From contig NZ_CZPZ01000004.1 of the NCBI RefSeq assembly GCF_001458775.1, positions 1-64,000 on the forward strand: a stretch of DNA of 64,000 bases. Direction: 5' to 3'. This document shows, piece by piece, positions 17,315-26,403 of the stretch; position 1 is the first letter of the stretch; each line of letters opens with the position of its first letter. Below the pieces are notes generated by a model. The model was not told the DNA's origin, ran no database searches, and saw nothing but the letters and a program-made list of their open reading frames with translations. Source of the stretch: Candidatus Nitrospira nitrificans (lineage in GTDB: Bacteria > Nitrospirota > Nitrospiria > Nitrospirales > Nitrospiraceae). The translations under genes were made by a program, and so were the position numbers.

Positions 17315-17451
17315 CCGGAGCAGCGCATCATCCGGCTGCCTCCGCGTCGAAAACGTGTTTCATGTGCGCCGTGAGAGGAACCACATCTGCCTGTAGATCG
17401 ATCGACGGACGCACATCGGCTGTGACCGGCGACAAACCAAGGAGCTCTCTT

Positions 17452-18345
17452 ATGGAACTGGGATTCATCGGACTCGGCAAGATGGGGATGAACATGGTAA
17501 CGCGTCTCCGTCGCGACCAGCACCGTGTCGTGGTCTATGATCGCTCGAATGACTTGATCAAACAGGCTGAGAACCAGGGCTGCATCGGGTCTTCATCCCT
17601 TGCCGATCTTGTCGGTAAGCTCAGCGCTCCGCGTGCCGTCTGGGTGATGGTGCCTTCCGGAGCCCCGACCGAAGAAACCATCCAGACTGTGGCTGCATTG
17701 TTGCGCCCCGACGACACCATCGTGGACGGTGGAAACACCAAGTTTCACGACGATGTGAGGCGGGCCGCCGAGTTGAAGAAAAAAGGCATCCACTATGTCG
17801 ATGCGGGAACCAGCGGAGGGATCTGGGGGCTGAAAGTCGGTTATTGTCTCATGGTCGGCGGAGAAGACACAGCCGTCAAACGGCTTGAACCGGTGTTCAA
17901 GACCCTGGCGCCGGAAAACGGCTGGGCCCACGTCGGCGCGGCCGGTGCCGGGCACTATGTGAAGATGGTGCACAACGGCATCGAGTACAGCATGATGCAA
18001 GGCTACGCCGAAGGGTTTGAGCTGATGTCGAAAAGCGAATACAAGCTGGACTTGGCGCGCGTGGCCGATCTCTGGATGCACGGGAGTGTCGTCCGGTCCT
18101 GGTTGTTGGAACTGGCCGCAAGCGCGCTCAAGGACGATCAAAAGCTGGAAAAACTGAAGGGGTACGTGCAAGATTCCGGCGAAGGTCGATGGATGATCGC
18201 CGATGCCATCGAGAAGGACGTGCCGGTCCCCACCCTCACGACGGCGCTTTTTACGCGGTTTCGCTCACGACAGGAAGAATCGTTTGCCGAAAAGATGCTG
18301 GCGGCCCTGCGAAACGCGTTTGGTGGCCACTCGGTCCGGCGGTAA
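17452..18345 (+). CDS. gnd: 6-phosphogluconate dehydrogenase (short, NAD-type)
   Basis: Oxidative decarboxylation of 6-phosphogluconate to ribulose 5-phosphate. MELGFIGLGKMGMNMVTRLR contains the GxGxMG dinucleotide fold; VDGGNTKFHDD, GTSGGIWGLKVGYCLMVGG and MVHNGIEYSMMQGYAEGFEL are the substrate and catalytic signatures, with the catalytic Lys in HYVKMVHNG. At 297 residues it belongs to the short GndA/YqeC group, not the 470-residue form. The start at 17452 has AAGGAGCTCTCTT ahead of it. zwf follows 78 bases downstream. Confidence 0.95.
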   Translation: MELGFIGLGKMGMNMVTRLRRDQHRVVVYDRSNDLIKQAENQGCIGSSSLADLVGKLSAPRAVWVMVPSGAPTEETIQTVAALLRPDDTIVDGGNTKFHDDVRRAAELKKKGIHYVDAGTSGGIWGLKVGYCLMVGGEDTAVKRLEPVFKTLAPENGWAHVGAAGAGHYVKMVHNGIEYSMMQGYAEGFELMSKSEYKLDLARVADLWMHGSVVRSWLLELAASALKDDQKLEKLKGYVQDSGEGRWMIADAIEKDVPVPTLTTALFTRFRSRQEESFAEKMLAALRNAFGGHSVRR

Positions 18346-18423
18346 CTGCCGGCATCATGAACACGCTGTTGTAATTACTTCGATGCCGGCGGACTTTTTC
18401 AACATCCTGCGGAGGAGACCCTG

Positions 18424-19971
18424 ATGGCCCCAACAAGTCCGCGAATCGATATCCACCCCGCGCAGGAACCGCTGGCTCCGGTGGAGCCCTGTACGCTGAT
18501 TATTTTCGGTGGATCAGGCGACTTGGCTCGCCGTCGACTGATTCCCGCAGTCTACAACCTCCTCCTCGACGGGTTACTCCCGTCGAACTACGTCGTGATC
18601 GGCTTGGGCCGAACCCCCATGAGCGATGAAGAGTTCCGAACCAGCGTCCGCGATGGCGTCGTCAAACATTCCCGCCAGGCCCTCATCGAAGATACGTGGA
18701 ACGCCTTTTCCCAACACCTGTTTTACTTGGCGGGAGGGAACGACGACGCGCAGACCTATGCGCAACTAAAAGAACGGGCCGAGGAACTCGAGCGGAAGTT
18801 CCAACTGCCGGGAAATCGCATTTTCTATCTCAGCATCCCCCCCAGCTCCTTCACCGACGTCTGCGAAGGGCTGTCCCGTTCCGGACTGGCGGGAACTCCT
18901 GGGACTCGCGCGCCTTATACGCGTATCATCGTCGAAAAACCGGTTGGGCGCGATCTCACCTCGGCCCAGGCCATCAACGAGGTCACCGGTCGTGTCTTCG
19001 ACGAATCGCAAATCTTCAGGATCGATCATTATCTCGGGAAAGAGACCGTTCAGAATCTCATGGTCGTGCGCTTCGCCAACAGCATTTTTGAGCCGATCTG
19101 GAATCATAAATATGTCGACCACGTCCAGATCACGGTCAGCGAAGCGGAAGGCGTCGGCACGCGAGCAACTTACTATGAAGAAGCCGGCGCACTTCGTGAC
19201 ATGATCCAGAACCATTTGCTTCAATTGCTCTGCCTGGTCGCCATGGAGCCGCCCTACTCGCTCGACCCGGACGTGGTGCGAAACGCCAAAATGGAAGTTC
19301 TTCGATGCTTGAGACCCATCACGGCAAAAGATGTGGAAAAGTTTACAGTCCGAGCCCAATACACGGAAGGGACAGCCCATGGCACGCCGGTTCCCGGCTA
19401 TCGTCGAGAAAAAGGCGTGAAGCCCAACTCCACCACTGAGACGTATGTGGCAGTGAAATGTTTTGTCGAGAATTGGCGATGGTCCGGAGTTCCGTTCTAT
19501 TTGCGCACGGGGAAAGCCTTGCCGCTGCGGGCCAGCGAAGTCGCCGTCCAATTCAAAGAGATTCCACAGATCCTCTTCAATGCCGGCGGGCAAAGTCCTC
19601 AAGCGCCGAACGTGTTGGCGTTAAAGATTCAACCGGAAGAGGGGCTTTCACTCCGCATCATCTCGCGGGTACCGGGGACCCGTGCCCAGACCCATCCGGT
19701 TGAAATGGACTTCCACTACGGGGAAGTGTTCGGTCGACCCTCTCCGGAGGCCTACGAACGTCTCTTGCTCGACGTCATGGCGGGCGATGCGTCCCGCTTC
19801 ATGCGGCGCGATGCCGTGGAAGCATCCTGGGCCTGGATCACCCAGATTCTCGAAGCCTGGGACAAGTCGGGGCAACGGTGGCTCCCGGAATACCAAGCCG
19901 GCACATGGGGCCCGGTGGAAGCGGATCGGTTAATCCAAAACGACGGCCGCGCCTGGCGGGTATTAGATTGA
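18424..19971 (+). CDS. zwf: glucose-6-phosphate 1-dehydrogenase
   Basis: First step of the oxidative pentose phosphate pathway: glucose 6-phosphate to 6-phosphogluconolactone with NADP+. IIFGGSGDLARRRLIPAVYN (about 27-46) is the coenzyme fold and RIDHYLGKETVQNLMVVRFA holds the active-site signature with the catalytic His and Lys. 515 residues, normal length. CGGAGGAGACCCTG precedes the ATG. It is co-oriented with gnd. No 6-phosphogluconolactonase gene is next to it, so the lactone step is encoded elsewhere or is spontaneous. Confidence 0.97.
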   Translation: MAPTSPRIDIHPAQEPLAPVEPCTLIIFGGSGDLARRRLIPAVYNLLLDGLLPSNYVVIGLGRTPMSDEEFRTSVRDGVVKHSRQALIEDTWNAFSQHLFYLAGGNDDAQTYAQLKERAEELERKFQLPGNRIFYLSIPPSSFTDVCEGLSRSGLAGTPGTRAPYTRIIVEKPVGRDLTSAQAINEVTGRVFDESQIFRIDHYLGKETVQNLMVVRFANSIFEPIWNHKYVDHVQITVSEAEGVGTRATYYEEAGALRDMIQNHLLQLLCLVAMEPPYSLDPDVVRNAKMEVLRCLRPITAKDVEKFTVRAQYTEGTAHGTPVPGYRREKGVKPNSTTETYVAVKCFVENWRWSGVPFYLRTGKALPLRASEVAVQFKEIPQILFNAGGQSPQAPNVLALKIQPEEGLSLRIISRVPGTRAQTHPVEMDFHYGEVFGRPSPEAYERLLLDVMAGDASRFMRRDAVEASWAWITQILEAWDKSGQRWLPEYQAGTWGPVEADRLIQNDGRAWRVLD

Positions 19972-19987
19972 TTTGCGCGAAGACCGA

Positions 19988-20320
19988 TCACCGATCAAAC
20001 GTAACCTGTATTTGTTTCGCAATCTCCTCCCGCGTTCCCAGCCCTCCGATAAATTTCACAAATTCGCCATTGCGATACAATGCCAGCGCAGGGAGCGACG
20101 AAACTTCCAGTTCGGCGGGAATTTGAAAATTTTCGTCGACATTCATTGTCAGAATAAGTACCCGCCCGCACGATTCCTGCCGCAACTGTTCCAATTCGTT
20201 CATTAAAGCTCGACAATGGCCGCAGCCCGGCTTCCAGAATTCCACCAAGACAGGGACAGCGCTTGCCTCGATTACCCGGTCGAAGTCTCGATCAGTGACG
20301 GCTTGGAGCAAGGAACTCAT
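19988..20320 (-). CDS. thioredoxin-like protein (CGHC)
   Basis: 110 residues with a thioredoxin fold: PVLVEFWKPGCGHCRALMNE carries an active-site CGHC in place of the usual CGPC, and SSLPALALYRNGEFV carries the cis-Pro loop. CGHC is typical of more oxidising disulfide isomerase-type proteins. There is no signal peptide, so it is probably cytoplasmic. The ATG overlaps the stop of the SGNH hydrolase gene (ATGA), so I chose 20320 over the longer ORF. Confidence 0.85.
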   Translation of the reverse strand: MSSLLQAVTDRDFDRVIEASAVPVLVEFWKPGCGHCRALMNELEQLRQESCGRVLILTMNVDENFQIPAELEVSSLPALALYRNGEFVKFIGGLGTREEIAKQIQVTFDR

Positions 20321-20955
20321 GAGTGTCTGTCGCGTACCAACAGCGGTTTCAGGATGTGTGCAACTTGCTGGGCAAACACCCGATACCCGGCGGTGGTCAG
20401 ATGGATCCCGTCGTTCGAATAGTTCGCCGCCAGTTGACCGCTCTCCGGATCCGCAGTGACTACGAAAAGATCGACATAAGCCAGGCCTTTGGAACCAGCG
20501 TAATCTTGGATACGCTGGTTCAATCGGTTTCGCCGAACCAGATGCTCGGCAACCCACTCCTGCCCCTCTCTGCTGTCCGAAGCATCTTCCACTCGAATCG
20601 AAGGCACCGTCACAGGAATCGGAACCCCACCCATCGCCAAGGTCTGTTCGTACATCGTGATCAGATTGCCCATGATTTCAGACGGTGACTTATTCCATCC
20701 CAAATCGTTCGTGCCGCCCAGAATCGGGACATACCTCGGTCGATGATCGAGCACATCGCGCCGGAATCGCATGACCATTTCGCCTGTCAGCTCACCGCAG
20801 ATCCCGGAGATACGAACCTGCGCCGCATCGCCCACATAGGACTGAAGGAACTGGCCGTACGGAGTCTCCCGCCCGGTCTGGTTGTCCCTTGTCGGCGCTT
20901 GAAAGCCTGCCGTCAGACTATCGCCGAAACAGATCACAAGAGGAGGTCCACTCAT
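20317..20955 (-). CDS. SGNH/GDSL-type hydrolase (TesA-like esterase)
   Basis: 212 residues. Block I ICFGDSLTAGFQ (nucleophile Ser), GELTGEMVMRF (oxyanion Gly), LGGTNDLGW (Asn) and NDGIHLTTAGYRVFA (catalytic Asp and His) are all present, so it should be an active esterase or lysophospholipase-like enzyme. There is no evident signal peptide, whereas E. coli TesA is exported. It is translationally coupled to the thioredoxin-like gene. Confidence 0.88.
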   Translation of the reverse strand: MSGPPLVICFGDSLTAGFQAPTRDNQTGRETPYGQFLQSYVGDAAQVRISGICGELTGEMVMRFRRDVLDHRPRYVPILGGTNDLGWNKSPSEIMGNLITMYEQTLAMGGVPIPVTVPSIRVEDASDSREGQEWVAEHLVRRNRLNQRIQDYAGSKGLAYVDLFVVTADPESGQLAANYSNDGIHLTTAGYRVFAQQVAHILKPLLVRDRHS

Positions 20956-21088
20956 AGTGCGGTTTGCATTCTAACGATGCCTCCTATGACACACAAGCCA
21001 TTGAATCACGCACGTATCCGAAACGGAAAGGGCTGTCAAGAACGGCGATTTTCTTGACGAAGCTGCGACCTACCGGTAGGTCTTACCT

Positions 21089-22888
21089 ATGACAACGGAC
21101 CTCAAAACGGCTCAAGACATGATGGCCGCAGCAGTCGCCACACGCACGGCTGAAGACCCAGAGATGGTCTCCGTCAAACGTGTATTAAAACTGCTGGACA
21201 AGACGGCCAAATCGAATCGGACGTACGGCTCAACGAATCCCGTTGCCCAGAAATTTACGCAGCAATTATTCCAAGAATTAACCGATCACCTCACTGCTTA
21301 TTCAAGACTGACGTTGCTGGTTCAACGATCCGAATTGCTGTGCAGGGACACGGTCGTCTACCAGGCAGAGCGGGATGGAGGAAGCGAGAGTCTCGCCTTC
21401 AAACTATACGCCGATGGCATCCGAGAGCTCGTCCTGCACGAAGGTCTTACGCAAGAGGATCTGTCCCTTTTCCTCGCCTCCCTATGGAGCAACGGCGACT
21501 CAGTCGAGGACGACGATGATATCGTCACACGCCTATGGTCTCGGAATCTGTCGACGATCACCATCGCCACGGCCGAAGAACTCTCAAAGTCGTCGGTAGC
21601 GAACGACGGCGTGAACCACCCTGACAGTAGCATGAGTTCGTCCGATTCAACGCTCAGAGAGTTGCTGGATCGGGAGCGAGAACGAAAAAAGCGCATCAAA
21701 GAAGGTACCCACGCTGAGAGCGGCAGTTCCGGAAACGCCAAAAACCGTTTCCAGTCCGGACTTACAGGCTATGAAGTCACGGAAGAGGAGCTGGCCCTCC
21801 TCGCGCAAGAGATCGAGGGAGAGCGAAAACAAGACAGCCTCATGTACATCCTGGACATGTTGACCGCAATCCTGGCCTCAGAGAAGTCTCCCGCGTTGCT
21901 GACGAAACTTTTCAGCCTGTGGGGCACCGTCGTGGAATCCCTTCTCCGCGAGGGCAAATGGACGGTATTGGAGAACGTCTTAAGTCTCCTCCACGAAACG
22001 GATGCCGTGCGGCCGGATCTTGGCGAGGAGCACAAACAACAGTTGGCCTCGCTCCTCGACGGACTCGGCCGCACGGAACGAGTGAAGATGATAGAGGGTT
22101 ACCTCAACCAGCACCCGGACGCCGAGGTGAAAGGGCTCTCTACCATCTTCCTGCTAATGAAGCCGGATGCCGTCCCCGCACTCTGTTCGCTTCTCGCGAA
22201 CAGCACGTCACCGGTCCATCAAGCCATTGTGTCGGAAGCCCTCGTCACCCTCGCGAAAGACCATCCCGATCCCTTGTTGCGAGGGTTATCGGATCGGAGG
22301 CCTGGGTATGTTCGCAATCTGCTTTCGATTCTCATCAAGTGGAACAATCCCAAGTTCGCCGATGCAGTTGAACGATTGACCCGCTATCCCGACGCGCAGG
22401 TGCGTCGGGAAGTCGTTCGTGCCCTCGGCCTGTTCCGCCCTAACGGCAATGGCTCAAAACTCGTCTCCCTTTCGACCGACGAGGACGATGGGGTTCGCTT
22501 TGCCGCGCTGAAGCTGCTCATGTCCGGCCAATACACCATTCCCTTTTCCCAATGGTCCCCGCTTCTGTCGGAAGAAGGGTTTATGGATCGCCCGATCAAT
22601 GAGCGACGAGCCGTCTTCCAGGCTGTCCGCGCCACGTGCGGCGACGAAGCGGTTCCCTATTGGCAAGGCCTGATGACCGAATGGACCTGGATGAATCGGA
22701 AGAAAAAAGAAGAGCTGGCGGTACTGGGAGCAGAAATGCTCGGGAAACTTGCCACCCCTGCCGCCAGCGCCGCGCTCTCCCTTGGGGCCAAGAAGGGAAA
22801 TGCTGCGGTTCGTCAGGCCTGTGCCGCGGCATTGTCACAAGCTCAACGGCTCCAACGCAGCCTCCCCGCAACCGGTTCCATACACTAG
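21089..22888 (+). CDS. HEAT-repeat-like protein paired with HD-GYP gene
   Basis: 599 residues. An N-terminal helical domain (about 20-130) contains TYGSTNPVAQKFTQQLFQEL and AFKLYADGIRELVLHEGL, a motif pattern also seen near the start of the next protein (KIHGRANAALDKPVETML). The middle is acidic. From about residue 340 helical HEAT-type repeats run to the end (LLRGLSDRRPGYVRNLLSIL, PDAQVRREVVRALGLF). HEAT arrays bind proteins. The next gene starts 5 bases after its stop, so the two are co-translated; a scaffold for the phosphodiesterase is a reasonable inference. Confidence 0.8.
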   Translation: MTTDLKTAQDMMAAAVATRTAEDPEMVSVKRVLKLLDKTAKSNRTYGSTNPVAQKFTQQLFQELTDHLTAYSRLTLLVQRSELLCRDTVVYQAERDGGSESLAFKLYADGIRELVLHEGLTQEDLSLFLASLWSNGDSVEDDDDIVTRLWSRNLSTITIATAEELSKSSVANDGVNHPDSSMSSSDSTLRELLDRERERKKRIKEGTHAESGSSGNAKNRFQSGLTGYEVTEEELALLAQEIEGERKQDSLMYILDMLTAILASEKSPALLTKLFSLWGTVVESLLREGKWTVLENVLSLLHETDAVRPDLGEEHKQQLASLLDGLGRTERVKMIEGYLNQHPDAEVKGLSTIFLLMKPDAVPALCSLLANSTSPVHQAIVSEALVTLAKDHPDPLLRGLSDRRPGYVRNLLSILIKWNNPKFADAVERLTRYPDAQVRREVVRALGLFRPNGNGSKLVSLSTDEDDGVRFAALKLLMSGQYTIPFSQWSPLLSEEGFMDRPINERRAVFQAVRATCGDEAVPYWQGLMTEWTWMNRKKKEELAVLGAEMLGKLATPAASAALSLGAKKGNAAVRQACAAALSQAQRLQRSLPATGSIH

Positions 22889-22893
22889 GAAAC

Positions 22894-24450
22894 ATGATCG
22901 TGAAAGAAGGCCAGTCACAGTCTCTGGGAAACCCGCCCACCCACGATCAGAGCCAGCCGCTCCTGACACACGAAAAGTCGTTGTCACGGAAGATCGGCCA
23001 AGGGTCGGAAGCCGGAGATATCCTCGACCAACAGTTGGTGATGCTGGGATTCCAGCTCATTACACAGTTGAATACGCTGATTAAGACCTCAAAAATTCAT
23101 GGCCGAGCCAACGCCGCGCTCGACAAGCCCGTCGAAACGATGTTGACACTCATTGAAACCCTCGCCCACGACCGACCGGTCACGTTGTGGGTGCAGGACG
23201 ATTTCCTCTTCCTCGGCGAGAACCATCTGAAAGTGACGGCGCAACAAATGCTCGTCGTCTCAAGCATCCTCGACGCCTTGAAAAAGTGGAAGATCGGCGG
23301 CCTGACGTTTGCCTCTTCGGTCTCCTCCAAGGACCTTCGAGAGTTTGCCCACCTCTTCGTCACTCTCGACCCCGCCACGAAATCGATCGAGGACTTCCGA
23401 CGGGAATTGAGCAACCTGGCCGTGGCCGGCATCGAACTGAACGACCCTCGATTGCTCAACCTCAAAGAAGATCTTCCGGAAAACAGAAATTCGAAAACCC
23501 ACCACAAAGCGCGCTCAAAAACCGCGTATGGGAAAGCCGCCGATGCCGTCGGCAATCTAACTCAGTCCTCCCGCGACGGCAAAGCTCTGAACTTCAAGCA
23601 GGCCAAACGCGCCATTCAAAATATCGTCGACTTGATGATGCAGGACGAGTCGATCATGCTGGGCCTCACCACGCTTCGCTGCCATGATCAATATACCCAT
23701 AACCATTCCGTCAACGTCTCGCTGCTCTCCATCGCGCTCGCAAACAGAGCCGGGTATCCGAAAGTCGAGCTGGCCGATCTCGGCTTGGCTGCGCTGTTTC
23801 ATGACATGGGGAAGTCGACCATTCCACTGGAAGTCTTGAATAAACCGGGTGAGTTTACGGAAGACGAGTGGACGATGATGCGCAATCACCCCACGGAAGG
23901 CGTTTTGAGTCTCACGCAGTTACGTGGCATCACCAACCTTCCGGCGCGCATGGCGGCGGCATCCTTCGAACACCACATGAACCTGGACTATTCCGGCTAT
24001 CCCAAATTAAAGACACCGTGGAAATTGTCTCTGACGGGACGCATTCTCACGATCGCCGATTGTTACGATGCCATGACATCGTCTCGCGTGTACCGCCGAG
24101 AACCGATGTCGCCCTCGAAAGTACTCACTATGATGCTGGCGAAATCAGGGAAAAGTTTCGACGCGACCTTGCTGAAACTGTTCGTCAATTGCGTGGGAAT
24201 CATTCCGATCGGAAGCCTGGTCGTTCTCGATTCCGATGAATTCGCCGTCGTACTCAAGCCTGCCGCCGACACGACCGAGAGCGAACGGCCGGTCGTGAAA
24301 GTCATCACCGATGCAGAGGGGACTCCCATCGAGCACGGTCCCGAGTTGGATTTGACTGAAAAGGACGACACCGGCGAGTACCGCCACAGCATCATTCGAT
24401 TGGTTGACAATACGGAGCATAAATTCGATACGAGCCGTTACTTCGTCTAG
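22894..24450 (+). CDS. HD-GYP domain protein (probable cyclic-di-GMP phosphodiesterase)
   Basis: The start at 22894 follows TAGGAAAC; a longer ORF from 22636 overlaps the HEAT gene. Residues 60-200 share the helical N-terminal domain of the upstream protein. The HD-GYP domain spans about 260-430: HDQYTHNHSVNVSLLS, LAALFHDMGKSTIP (HD), MRNHPTEG, SFEHHMNLDYSGYP (the GYP signature) and ILTIADCYDAMTSSRVYR. The metal ligands are intact, so hydrolysis of cyclic di-GMP is likely, though some HD-GYP proteins act on other cyclic dinucleotides. Confidence 0.9.
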   Translation: MIVKEGQSQSLGNPPTHDQSQPLLTHEKSLSRKIGQGSEAGDILDQQLVMLGFQLITQLNTLIKTSKIHGRANAALDKPVETMLTLIETLAHDRPVTLWVQDDFLFLGENHLKVTAQQMLVVSSILDALKKWKIGGLTFASSVSSKDLREFAHLFVTLDPATKSIEDFRRELSNLAVAGIELNDPRLLNLKEDLPENRNSKTHHKARSKTAYGKAADAVGNLTQSSRDGKALNFKQAKRAIQNIVDLMMQDESIMLGLTTLRCHDQYTHNHSVNVSLLSIALANRAGYPKVELADLGLAALFHDMGKSTIPLEVLNKPGEFTEDEWTMMRNHPTEGVLSLTQLRGITNLPARMAAASFEHHMNLDYSGYPKLKTPWKLSLTGRILTIADCYDAMTSSRVYRREPMSPSKVLTMMLAKSGKSFDATLLKLFVNCVGIIPIGSLVVLDSDEFAVVLKPAADTTESERPVVKVITDAEGTPIEHGPELDLTEKDDTGEYRHSIIRLVDNTEHKFDTSRYFV

Positions 24451-24533
24451 CCGCCATGCACCGCGCCCCTCTCGCCCCCACACGTCCTGTTCCTCGCTTG
24501 ACAGTCTGAAATCCGATCTTCGACAATGCGCAC

Positions 24534-25472
24534 ATGGGGGGACATGTCGTCATCGAACGATTGGAATTTCGCGGCCGCTGCGGTGTGACGCCCGAGGAAC
24601 GCGCTCGCCCGCAACCCCTCGCTCTCGACTTGGAATTAGACTATCGACTGGAAGCAGCAGGGTTGTCCGACGACCTTGTTCATACGATCGACTACGCAAA
24701 AGTGGCCGAGCGAGTCGTCGACATCGGAACCGTACAGGAGTCTCAGCTGCTGGAAACGCTGGCGGAACGACTCATGGCCGCCCTGTTTGATGAATTCCCG
24801 ATCAATCGCATCAAGCTGTGGTTGCGAAAGCTGCATCCTCCGATTTCCAACGTGACCCGTTCCGTGGGGATTCGCATTGAGCGCACAAGGCTCACACAGC
24901 ACATCCTCCGAACAGATCCCCCACCGGCCCGGTTTCTCGTCCGGCAACTTCACCGGCTTCCCAAAGGCAGGGTCCTCGATGTGGCTTCCGGCAGCGGGCG
25001 TCACGCGCTGTTCCTCGCCTCGCTTGGCTACCAGGTCGACGCCGTCGACCGCGACGAACAGGCCCTCGCACGCCTTTCGTCCGGCGCCCGAGCACGACAC
25101 CTCACCGGCATCAGTTCGCGAGTGTTCGATCTGGAGCCGCCGACGCAGAATCCGCCACTAGGGCATGAAACATACGACGCCATTCTCATCTTCTTTTACC
25201 TGCACCGCCCCCTCTTCCCCTCTCTCGTTGACGCGCTTAAGCCCGGCGGGGTTTTGCTGTATGAAACTTTTACCCTTGACAACCATATCCGGCACCACCA
25301 TCCAAAGCGTCGAGAATTTTGTCTTGCACAGGGTGAACTCGTACGCCTTCTCCCAGACCTCCGCATTCTCCATTATGATGAAGGACTCCATGAAGGAGTG
25401 AACGGAGCAGAGTCCGTCTACACAGCCCAACTTGCGGCGCTGAAACCCCTAACTGTAGGACCGACGACATGA
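24534..25472 (+). CDS. fusion: dihydroneopterin aldolase (FolB) + SAM methyltransferase domain
   Basis: 312 residues in one frame. Residues 1-118 are FolB: RLEFRGRCGVTPEER with the active-site Glu, TIDYAKVAERV with the Tyr, and KLWLRKLHPPISNVTRSVGI with the catalytic Lys; FolB makes 6-hydroxymethyl-dihydropterin for folate. Residues 125-305 are a TehB-like class I methyltransferase: GRVLDVASGSGRHALFLASL (motif I), VDAVDRD (acidic loop) and LKPGGVLLYETF. No internal start or ribosome-binding site is seen at the junction, so the fusion looks genuine. The methyl acceptor is unknown; a folate or pterin link is only suggested by the fusion. Its stop overlaps the next start by ATGA. Confidence 0.85.
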   Translation: MGGHVVIERLEFRGRCGVTPEERARPQPLALDLELDYRLEAAGLSDDLVHTIDYAKVAERVVDIGTVQESQLLETLAERLMAALFDEFPINRIKLWLRKLHPPISNVTRSVGIRIERTRLTQHILRTDPPPARFLVRQLHRLPKGRVLDVASGSGRHALFLASLGYQVDAVDRDEQALARLSSGARARHLTGISSRVFDLEPPTQNPPLGHETYDAILIFFYLHRPLFPSLVDALKPGGVLLYETFTLDNHIRHHHPKRREFCLAQGELVRLLPDLRILHYDEGLHEGVNGAESVYTAQLAALKPLTVGPTT

Positions 25473-26317
25473 GCCGCCTGGACCTTCATCTGCATACCAC
25501 CCATTCCGACGGAAGTTGCACGCCCACTGAGGTGGTCCATATGGCGCATCAAGCAGGGGTGACGGCCTTGGCGATCACCGATCATGACATCATGACGGGC
25601 GTCACCGAGGCCATTGAGGTCGGACAACAGTGTGGAATCGAGATCATACCCGGCGTGGAAATCAGCTCGCTTGCCGGCAACTCCGAATTGCACATTCTCG
25701 GATATTTTCTTGACCGGCAAGACTCCGACTTACTTGTTCGCCTGAAGACGCTGCGAGACGCTCGTCACCGCCGGAACCCTCAGATCATTGAACGATTGCA
25801 GGCTCTCGGAGTCGAGATTACGTACGACGAAGTCCGCGCACTCGCGAACACGGACTCGATCGGCAGGCCGCACATCGCCCGTGTCTTGATGGACAAACAC
25901 GTCGTCGCCTCCGCGAAAGAGGCCTTTGATCGGTTTCTTGCCGATGGAAAACCGGCCTACGTTCCTCGGGAGCTCCCGAGCCCTGCAGAAGCCATTCGCT
26001 GGATCAAAGCCGCTCGCGGACTGGCCGTCCTGGCTCACCCGACGTGGGTCAAGGTCGCAGATCGGTCGCTGGTCGATTTGGTTCGACAACTCAAAGCGGA
26101 CGGGCTCGACGGTGTAGAGGTGTACTATAGCACTCATGCTGCGCGACAAACTCGAGAATACCTCAACCTGGCTCAGCAACTCGGTCTCTTGGTGACCGGC
26201 GGAAGCGATTTTCATGGTCTCACAAAACCTGATATCGAAGTCGGCATCGGGAAGGGCACGCTGCACATCCCGCCCTTGCTGCTGCCTAAGATGAAAGAAG
26301 CCGTTGGGCGACTCTAG
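25469..26317 (+). CDS. PHP-domain phosphoesterase (RNase AM / YciV-like)
   Basis: 282 residues. The PHP motifs are complete: LDLHLHTTHSDGS, ITDHDIMTG, GVEISS, LAHPTWV and GSDFHG, which supply the metal ligands. This matches the YciV/TrpH family, which removes 3' phosphates from nucleoside 3',5'-bisphosphates and degrades short RNAs from the 5' end. It is translationally coupled to the FolB-methyltransferase gene by ATGA. Confidence 0.88.
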   Translation: MSRLDLHLHTTHSDGSCTPTEVVHMAHQAGVTALAITDHDIMTGVTEAIEVGQQCGIEIIPGVEISSLAGNSELHILGYFLDRQDSDLLVRLKTLRDARHRRNPQIIERLQALGVEITYDEVRALANTDSIGRPHIARVLMDKHVVASAKEAFDRFLADGKPAYVPRELPSPAEAIRWIKAARGLAVLAHPTWVKVADRSLVDLVRQLKADGLDGVEVYYSTHAARQTREYLNLAQQLGLLVTGGSDFHGLTKPDIEVGIGKGTLHIPPLLLPKMKEAVGRL

Positions 26318-26403
26318 CGCAATATCCGCTCGTGGATTTCCTCCGATCCATTGACTCTCCTTCGGTATCCGCTAGACTCTGACTATCTTCAGATCTCATC
26401 ACC

